NCBI GenBank assembly: GCA_946480245.1
Contig: CAMLIZ010000143.1
Location: 1-11,733, forward strand
From: an uncultured Pseudomonadota bacterium
GTDB taxonomy: Bacteria; Pseudomonadota; Gammaproteobacteria; Burkholderiales; Burkholderiaceae
DNA length: 11,733 nucleotides
Direction: 5' to 3'
Positions 7,010 through 11,733 of the stretch are shown piece after piece. Position 1 is the first letter of the stretch; the number at the start of each line of letters is the position of its first letter. Both the position numbers and the translations under genes were made by a program. The notes below the pieces were generated by a model. That model saw only the letters and a list, made by a program, of their open reading frames with translations, did not search any database and was not told the DNA's origin.

Positions 7010-8008
7010 TCAGTGCAGCCGGCCCATGCTCTGCAGCGCGTGCACCGCGCCTTCGCCGATCGAGGCGCCGAAGCGTTTGGCCAGGCGTTCGGCGACGTTC
7101 TCCTTCGGCGTGTAGTCGACCACCTCTTCGGCCTTGACCACCTCGCGCGCCACGTAGTCGAGATTGCCAAAATGGTCGGCCAGCCCGAGCTTGACCGCGT
7201 CCTCACCGTTCCAGAACAGGCCGGAGAAGGTGTCCGAGGTTTCCTTCAGGCGCTTGCCGCGACCCTGCTTCACCACCTTGATGAACTGCTGGTGGATCTC
7301 GTCGATCATCGCCTGCAGGTAGGCGCGATGGCGCGGCTCCAGTGGCGAGAACGGGTCGAACATGGCCTTGTTCTCGCCCGCGGTGAGCAGGCGGCGCTCG
7401 ACGCCGAGCTTGTCCATGGTGCCGGTGAATCCGAAGCTGTCCATCAGCACGCCGATCGAACCGACGATCGACGCCTTGTCGACATAGATTTCGTCGGCGC
7501 CCACGGCGATGTAGTACGCACCCGACGCGCACATCTCCTCGACCACCGCGTATACCTTCTTGTGGTGCAGCGCCTTCAACCGGCGCAGTTCGTCATTGAC
7601 GATGCCGGCCTGCACCGGGCTGCCGCCCGGAGAGTTGAAACGCAGAACGATCGCCTTGGCGCTGCTGTCCTCGAACGCGCTCTTCAGCGCAGCCACGATG
7701 TTCTCCGCGCTCGCGTCCGTGTCCGCCGCAATTTCGCCGCGCACCTCGATCAGCGCGGTGTGCGGGCCGGTCGGCGCCGTCGCCCGCATCTTCTGCGCGA
7801 AGATCGCCCACGCCAGCGCCATGAAGAAGCCCAGCCACAGCAGGCGTACGACCAGGCGCCAGCGGCGGTCGGTGCGGCGCTCGCGCAGCAGTTCGCGCGC
7901 GAGCTGCTCGACGACAGGCTCGTACTTGGCGGCGGCAGCGGCAGCAGCGGTTGCGGAAACAGGCGCGCTCATCGCGGCGTCGGCCCGGTTGTCGTCGTCT
8001 TGTGTCAT
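7010..8008 (-). CDS. sppA: S49 family peptidase, SppA-like signal peptide peptidase
   Basis: Membrane-anchored serine protease expected to degrade signal peptides or other short membrane peptides after cleavage. It has 332 residues. An Ala-rich cytoplasmic segment (1-30) and a basic stretch lead into one transmembrane helix (about 52-71), followed by the protease domain. RFNSPGGSP (123-131) is the conserved S49 element. S162 in CASGAYY is the predicted nucleophile, and K214 in TAGENKAMFDPF the predicted general base, as in the Ser/Lys dyad of the short Bacillus-type SppA. The length fits that single-domain class and not the doubled, about 600-residue Escherichia coli SppA. The start at 8008 overlaps the stop of the Rieske gene as ATGA, pointing to translational coupling. 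SohB-like function is an alternative name for the same fold. Confidence 0.92.
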   Translation of the reverse strand: MTQDDDNRADAAMSAPVSATAAAAAAAKYEPVVEQLARELLRERRTDRRWRLVVRLLWLGFFMALAWAIFAQKMRATAPTGPHTALIEVRGEIAADTDASAENIVAALKSAFEDSSAKAIVLRFNSPGGSPVQAGIVNDELRRLKALHHKKVYAVVEEMCASGAYYIAVGADEIYVDKASIVGSIGVLMDSFGFTGTMDKLGVERRLLTAGENKAMFDPFSPLEPRHRAYLQAMIDEIHQQFIKVVKQGRGKRLKETSDTFSGLFWNGEDAVKLGLADHFGNLDYVAREVVKAEEVVDYTPKENVAERLAKRFGASIGEGAVHALQSMGRLH

Positions 8009-8409
8009 GCGGAGCTTTCGTTGTCGGGAGGTGGGTCGAACGCCACCGGCCGAATGTCGCGCGAAGGATACCAATACACCTGACCGTCGCGTTCTTGCAC
8101 ATCGATCTGCTTCAGGCGCCCGCGCCCACACGGGCCGCCTACGCAGCGCCCGTCCGCCGGCTCATAGGTGGCGCCGTGCACGGAGCAGATGATCCAGCGC
8201 TTGTCGGCGTCGAGGAACTCGCCGGGTTGCCAGTCCAGTTCGGTGGGCACGTGCAGGCAACGGTTCATGTACGCCACCACCTGGCCGTGGAAGCGCAGCG
8301 CGAAAGCGCGCGCCGGAATGCGGTACTCCAGCACGTCGAATACTACCGCCCGACCCGATTCTTCCAGGTCGGCACTCGCACACAGATGCTGGGGCGCCTC
8401 GTCAGGCAT
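8005..8409 (-). CDS. Rieske [2Fe-2S] domain protein
   Basis: Small stand-alone Rieske protein of 134 residues, predicted to hold a [2Fe-2S] cluster through C51 and H53 (CLH) and C75 and H78 (CSVH). Twenty-one residues separate the two ligand pairs, longer than the 15-17 usual in Rieske ferredoxins. A further Cys pair (C89 and C94, CVGGPC) follows and is well placed to stabilise the cluster loop. There is no signal peptide, so it should be cytoplasmic. No oxygenase or reductase partner lies next to it, so its redox partner is unknown. The ATG at 8409 overlaps the end of the phosphatase gene by eight bases, and its own stop overlaps the peptidase start by four. The longer in-frame start at 8490 is rejected because it would overlap the upstream gene by 89 bases and adds a Cys/Arg-rich peptide unlike the family. 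Confidence 0.9.
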   Translation of the reverse strand: MPDEAPQHLCASADLEESGRAVVFDVLEYRIPARAFALRFHGQVVAYMNRCLHVPTELDWQPGEFLDADKRWIICSVHGATYEPADGRCVGGPCGRGRLKQIDVQERDGQVYWYPSRDIRPVAFDPPPDNESSA

Positions 8410-9067
8410 GGTGCAACAACCAGTCGTGCAGATCCCGCATCGAATGGGCGACGTGCAACGGGTCGAAGGCCCGGAAAGCCTCCGGCTCATGCGCCCCGTA
8501 GCTCACCGCGACCGCGCACGTGCCGGCGTTCCGCGCCAGTTGCAGGTCGTGCGTGGTGTCGCCGACCATCAGCGTGCGCTGCGGCTCGGCACCGAACTCG
8601 CGCATCAGCTCCAGCAGCATCGTCGGGTCGGGCTTGGAGGCTGTCTCGTCGGCGGTGCGGGTGGCGTCGAACAGGCCCTTCAGCTGCGCCGTGTTCAGCG
8701 CCTCGTCCAGCCCATGCCGGCTCTTGCCGGTGGCGACGGCCAGCCAGTGGTGACGGGCCTTCAAGGCTTTCAGCATCTGCAACGCACCGTCGAAGAGCGT
8801 GAGGGCGTGCTGGTCGGCGAAGTAGTGATGCCGGTAGCGCTGCCCGAGTTCCGGGTAGCGCCCGGGCGGCAGGCCGGGCGCGGCGTAGCGCAGCGCGTCG
8901 TGCAGGCCGAGGCCGATCACGTAGGCAGCCTGCTCGTCGCTCGGCACAGTCACGCCCAGGTCGGCGCAAGCCCGCTGGATGCACCGCACGATCAGCGCGG
9001 TGGAGTCGAACAAGGTGCCGTCCCAATCGAACACGATCAGGTCGAAGCGCAGCGGGGTGGTCGTCAT
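8402..9067 (-). CDS. HAD-IA family phosphatase, Gph-like
   Basis: Cytoplasmic haloacid-dehalogenase-type phosphatase of 221 residues. All four HAD motifs are intact: D14-x-D16 in FDWDGTLFDS (motif I, nucleophile and acid), T113 in VATGKS (II), K145 in SKPDP (III), and D170 with D174 in VGDTTHD (IV, Mg binding). A helical cap lies between about 22 and 90, as in phosphoglycolate phosphatase and related subfamily IA enzymes. The substrate could be 2-phosphoglycolate, a nucleotide or a sugar phosphate; sequence alone does not decide. The ATG at 9067 forms an ATGA overlap with the rluC stop. An in-frame ATG at 9091 would add eight residues inside rluC and is less likely. Confidence 0.92.
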   Translation of the reverse strand: MTTTPLRFDLIVFDWDGTLFDSTALIVRCIQRACADLGVTVPSDEQAAYVIGLGLHDALRYAAPGLPPGRYPELGQRYRHHYFADQHALTLFDGALQMLKALKARHHWLAVATGKSRHGLDEALNTAQLKGLFDATRTADETASKPDPTMLLELMREFGAEPQRTLMVGDTTHDLQLARNAGTCAVAVSYGAHEPEAFRAFDPLHVAHSMRDLHDWLLHHA

Positions 9068-10077
9068 AGGTGCTCGAGCAGTGTGGCGCATTCGGGGGGC
9101 AGCGGTGCCTCAAGCTCCACCCGCTCCCCACTGGCAGGGTGGTCGAACGCCAGGCGGCGCGCGTGCAGGAACATGCGCGCAAACCGCCGGCCCGGCTGGC
9201 AGTCGCCCCGCGACAGCGACTTGTTGAGCTCGAAATCGCCGTACTTCTCGTCGCCAACGATCGGATGGCCTTCGTGCGCCAGGTGCACCCGGATCTGGTG
9301 CGTGCGGCCGGTCTTGATGGTCACGTCCAGCAGGGTGAAGTCCTTGAAGCTGCGCACCACCTGCACCAGGGTGATCGAGCGCTTGCCTTCGTCGGCCTCA
9401 GCCGCACGCACCCGGCGCTCGCCCTCGCCGGTGAGGAACTTGTGCAGCGGCACGTCGATCACCTTCTTGCGCTCGGGCCAGCGGCCGACGACAAGCGCGG
9501 CGTAGGTCTTGCCCGTCTCGCGGCTGCGGAACTGGTCCTGCAGCGCAATGAGCGCGCTTCGCTTCTTGGCGATCAGCAGCAAGCCAGATGTTTCCTTGTC
9601 GAGCCTGTGGACCAGCTCGAGGAACTTCGCCTGCGGCCGCGCGCGGCGCAACTGCTCGATCACCCCGAAGCTGACGCCGCTGCCGCCGTGCACCGCCACG
9701 CCCGCCGGCTTGTCGACGCAGATCAGGTGCTCATCCTCCAGCAGCACGGGGAACTCGCGCGGCGGCGCCGGCGGCTTGTTGCGCTCTGCCACGCGCACCG
9801 GCGGCACCCGCAGCTCGTCGCCGATGGCCAGACGCGTGTCGGCACTGGCGCGGCCCTTGTTCACGCGCACCTCGCCAGAGCGGATCACGCGGTAGACCAG
9901 CGTCTTGGGCACGCCCTTGAGCAAGCGCAGGAGGAAGTTGTCCAGCCGCTGGCCGTCGCCGGCGTCGTCGACCACCACACGGCGCACCTGTGGCGTTGTG
10001 CCGGAAACCGGCGCTGCAGGGGGCGGAGCGGCACCGTTATCGGGTGCAGCTTTGGCCCCTATAATCCGCCGGACCAC
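9064..10077 (-). CDS. rluC: 23S rRNA pseudouridine synthase RluC
   Basis: Modifies uridines 955, 2504 and 2580 of 23S rRNA (Escherichia coli numbering) to pseudouridine. The S4 RNA-binding domain lies at about 43-91 (QRLDNFLLRLLKGVPKTLVY...GEVRVNKGR). The catalytic domain carries HRLDKETSG at 157-165, with D160 as the catalytic aspartate, then the conserved RTHQIRVHLAHEGHPIVGDEKYG. From the GTG at 10077 the protein has 337 residues against about 319 in Escherichia coli. The start is uncertain. No ATG lies nearby, neither GTG candidate (10077 or 9987) has a Shine-Dalgarno, and residues 1-30 are low-complexity, contain a rare ATA codon and overlap the rne promoter on the other strand. The conserved region begins just after the GTG at 9987. 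It is the first gene of the overlapping rluC-HAD-Rieske-SppA operon and divergent from rne, as expected for RluC. Confidence 0.95.
   Translation of the reverse strand: MVRRIIGAKAAPDNGAAPPPAAPVSGTTPQVRRVVVDDAGDGQRLDNFLLRLLKGVPKTLVYRVIRSGEVRVNKGRASADTRLAIGDELRVPPVRVAERNKPPAPPREFPVLLEDEHLICVDKPAGVAVHGGSGVSFGVIEQLRRARPQAKFLELVHRLDKETSGLLLIAKKRSALIALQDQFRSRETGKTYAALVVGRWPERKKVIDVPLHKFLTGEGERRVRAAEADEGKRSITLVQVVRSFKDFTLLDVTIKTGRTHQIRVHLAHEGHPIVGDEKYGDFELNKSLSRGDCQPGRRFARMFLHARRLAFDHPASGERVELEAPLPPECATLLEHL
10060..10065 (+). promoter_or_regulatory. Probable -10 box of the rne promoter
   Basis: A perfect TATAAT. Seventeen bases upstream is TTATCG (10037-10042), which matches the -35 consensus at only three of six positions. 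A start near 10072 would give rne a leader of about 610 bases. The box falls within codons 5-6 of rluC if rluC starts at 10077. Confidence 0.5.
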
Positions 10078-10295
10078 GTTGTCGTTGTAAGTGCTTGATT
10101 TATCAGAGTTTACCCGGGCACTTGCAGATCGCGTGGCGCCCCGCCTGAGCGGGGAAGTTGGTGATGCAACGCCTGCGGCGTGGCGACGGGCCTTCAGTCC
10201 CCAAGTGACTGGGCGGGCGCGGCGACACAGGCGAAAGAGACCCGAGTCGAAGAAACCCGCTTGCGACAAGCGCAGGCAACAACAAGGTTGACCGG

Positions 10296-10335
10296 CCGCA
10301 GATGCCGGGGCTGCAAGCCCACTTCGGATCTGCGG
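10296..10335 (+). promoter_or_regulatory. Large composite stem-loop in the rne leader
   Basis: CCGCAGAT (10296-10303) pairs perfectly with ATCTGCGG (10328-10335). Inside, CCG (10305-10307) can pair with CGG (10325-10327), and GGGCT (10308-10312) pairs with AGCCC (10316-10320) around a GCA triloop. This gives 16 base pairs interrupted by a one-base bulge and a four-base bulge (ACTT). It is the most elaborate hairpin in the leader. Confidence 0.5.
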
Positions 10336-10646
10336 TTCGCCAGTGCCCCCGTGACCCACACGCCCATGGCGTCCACCCTTTCCACTCCTTTGCGCGCATC
10401 GCGACCCCGGCCCTTGGCCGGCCTGGTCCGCGGCCTGCGCACGTGCACGCCGCGCGATCCGCGGCGCAGGGGTGCGGGCCAGACGCCTGGGCGACGTCGT
10501 CGCATGGCACATGCGCCAACGCTGCTCCGCTGATCGTTCGTCGATCCACCGCAGTCCAGGGCGATTCCTTCCACGGTTTTTTCTTCCCGCTTCTCGTGCA
10601 TCGGTGAGTCGCCCCAGCCGCATCCTGCGGCCGGCGACGTGATCGT

Positions 10647-10671
10647 GCGCGGCCGCACAGAACGGCCGCGC
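10647..10671 (+). promoter_or_regulatory. 9-bp stem-loop abutting the rne ribosome-binding site
   Basis: GCGCGGCCG (10647-10655) pairs perfectly with CGGCCGCGC (10663-10671) around the seven-base loop CACAGAA. The next base starts the Shine-Dalgarno GAGGAG (10672-10677), five bases before the rne ATG. The hairpin leaves the ribosome-binding site single-stranded but directly stacked against it. Confidence 0.5.
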
Positions 10672-10682
10672 GAGGAGCGCAG

Positions 10683-11733
10683 ATGAAACGCATGCTGATC
10701 AACGCGACGCAGCCCGAAGAGCGTCGCCTGGCCATCGTCGATGGGCAGAAGCTGCTGGATTTCGAGACCGAACTCGAGGGCCGCGAGCAGCGCAAGGGCA
10801 ACATCTACAAAGCGGTCGTTACCCGCGTCGAGCCGTCGCTCGAAGCGTGTTTCGTCGACTACGGCGAGGACCGCCACGGCTTCCTGCCGTTCAAGGAAAT
10901 CTCGCGCGCCTACTTCAAGGAAGGCGCCGACGTGCGCTCCGCGAAGATCAGCGACGTGATCCGCGAGGGCCAGGAGCTGCTGGTCCAGGTGGAGAAAGAA
11001 GAGCGCGGCAACAAGGGCGCGGCACTCACGACCTTCGTGTCGCTGGCCGGCCGCTACCTCGTGCTGATGCCCAACAACCCGCGCGGTGGCGGGGTCAGCC
11101 GGCGTATCGAGGGCGAGGACCGCGAGGAGCTGAAGGACGCTCTGGACCAGCTCGAATACCCGAAGGGCATGAGCCTGATCGCCCGCACCGCCGGCATCGG
11201 CCGCTCGGTGGCCGAGTTGCAGTGGGACCTGAACTACATGCTCAAGCTATGGACCGCGATCGAAGGCGCGGCCGGCGGCGGCAAGGGCGCGTTCCTGATC
11301 TACCAGGAGTCGAGCCTGGTGATCCGCGCGATCCGCGACTACTTCACCGCCGACATCGGCGAGATCCTGATCGACACCGACGACATCTTCGATCAGGCGC
11401 AGCAGTTCATGAACCACGTGATGCCGGAGACGGCCAATCGCGTGAAGCGCTACCGTGACGACGCGCCGCTGTTCAGCCGCTTCCAGATCGAGCACCAGAT
11501 CGAGACCGCTTTCAGCCGCACGGTGAACCTGCCGTCCGGCGGCGCGATCGTGATTGACCACACCGAAGCGCTTGTGTCGATCGACGTCAACTCCGCCCGC
11601 GCCACGCGCGGCGGCGACATCGAGGAAACCGCCACCCGCACCAACCTCGAAGCGGCGGACGAGATCGCGCGCCAGATGCGCCTGCGCGACCTGGGCGGCC
11701 TGATCGTCGTCGACTTCATCGACATGGAGGAGT
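10683..11733 (+). CDS. rne: Ribonuclease E, N-terminal catalytic part (cut by window edge)
   Basis: Essential endoribonuclease that starts mRNA decay, processes 9S rRNA and tRNAs, and scaffolds the degradosome at the inner membrane. The first 350 residues are present. The RNase H-like start [24 protein letters not shown] is followed by the S1 RNA-binding domain (about 36-120), the 5' sensor region, and the DNase I-like catalytic region with [15 protein letters not shown]301 and D344 (IVVDFIDM) match the Mg-binding D303 and D346 of Escherichia coli RNase E with identical spacing. The Zn-link and the scaffold tail, which would distinguish RNase E from RNase G, lie beyond the window. The long leader and the divergent rluC favour RNase E. 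The ATG follows GAGGAG (10672-10677) by five bases. The gene is open through the last base of the window. Confidence 0.96.
   Translation, partial: MKRMLINATQPEERRLAIVDGQKLLDFETELEGREQRKGNIYKAVVTRVEPSLEACFVDYGEDRHGFLPFKEISRAYFKEGADVRSAKISDVIREGQELLVQVEKEERGNKGAALTTFVSLAGRYLVLMPNNPRGGGVSRRIEGEDREELKDALDQLEYPKGMSLIARTAGIGRSVAELQWDLNYMLKLWTAIEGAAGGGKGAFLIYQESSLVIRAIRDYFTADIGEILIDTDDIFDQAQQFMNHVMPETANRVKRYRDDAPLFSRFQIEHQIETAFSRTVNLPSGGAIVIDHTEALVSIDVNSARATRGGDIEETATRTNLEAADEIARQMRLRDLGGLIVVDFIDMEE

Larger units (their letters stand above)
10072..10682 (+). promoter_or_regulatory. Long structured 5' leader of rne (putative RNase E autoregulatory element)
   Basis: No convincing gene lies between rluC and rne. 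The interval holds many perfect inverted repeats on the rne-sense strand: AAGTGC/GCACTT around an AT-rich loop (10089-10123), CCCCGC-CTGA-GCGGGG (10139-10154), CGCTTG-CGA-CAAGCG (10258-10272), a 40-base composite hairpin (10296-10335), CCGGCC-CTT-GGCCGG (10407-10421), a 7-bp stem (10448-10466), CGCATG-GCA-CATGCG (10501-10515) and a 9-bp stem beside the ribosome-binding site (10647-10671). A T6 tract at 10577-10582 is a possible single-stranded cleavage site. In Escherichia coli rne has a 361-base structured leader through which RNase E controls its own mRNA stability. Equivalent function here is inference; GC-rich DNA forms some stems by chance. Confidence 0.55.

Noticed and set aside
6967..7012. 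TGAGCG/CGCTCA inverted repeat between the SppA-type and M32 genes
   Set aside because: There are six pairs with a 34-base separation, no continuation of the stem and no T-run. It probably arises by chance in GC-rich sequence.
5472..8083. Open frames of 472 and 480 codons on the plus strand opposite the M32 and SppA-type genes
   Set aside because: Composition is biased, there are no domains or good starts, and the minus-strand genes carry complete zinc and Ser/Lys motifs.
10091..10291. 66-codon open frame in the rne leader
   Set aside because: It starts at GTG with no ribosome-binding site, is Arg/Lys-rich without similarity to a known protein, and runs through several hairpins. It is more likely leader RNA.
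10571..10590. T6 tract at 10577-10582 as an intrinsic terminator
   Set aside because: No stable GC-rich stem immediately precedes the tract. It may instead be a single-stranded cleavage site in the leader.

Overview
The window is GC-rich, gene-dense bacterial DNA. The gene content, with an RNase E/RluC divergon, a PhaF-type phasin and a short Burkholderiales-style cation transporter, points to a betaproteobacterium, probably Burkholderiales. That assignment is inference from protein resemblance; no rRNA or tRNA gene is present to confirm it. I see no insertion sequence, CRISPR array, prophage or attachment site.

Layout from left to right. (1) 1-361, minus strand: the N-terminal 40% of argB, cut by the window edge. 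(2) 481-1417, plus: a probable two-gene metal-handling operon, with a CusF-like periplasmic copper-binding protein followed by a short six-helix CDF-like transporter that has no C-terminal domain. (3) 1433-3430, minus: a two-domain alcohol-forming fatty acyl-CoA reductase closely resembling the Marinobacter enzyme that makes fatty alcohols for wax esters. (4) 3650-5460, plus: a PhaF-like phasin and a patatin-like lipase. (5) 5448-10077, minus: rluC, a HAD phosphatase, a Rieske protein and an SppA-type peptidase, read in that order with 4-8 bp overlaps, then an M32 carboxypeptidase after a 68-base gap. (6) 10078-10682: a 605-base region that looks like a long, highly structured 5' leader of rne. 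(7) 10683-11733, plus: the N-terminal 350 codons of rne (RNase E), cut by the window edge.

Two themes stand out. The first is a block at 1433-5460 that brings together an enzyme making fatty alcohol from acyl-CoA, a storage-granule coat protein and an acyl hydrolase. This suggests a storage-lipid (wax ester or polyhydroxyalkanoate) locus, with a perfect inverted repeat upstream of the reductase as a candidate operator. The second is the rne leader. A perfect TATAAT lies inside the first codons of the divergent rluC and is followed by about 610 bases containing many perfect stems, including a 40-base composite hairpin and a 9-bp stem abutting the rne ribosome-binding site. RNase E is known to regulate its own mRNA through a long structured 5' leader in Escherichia coli, so this is probably a lineage-specific version of that sensor.
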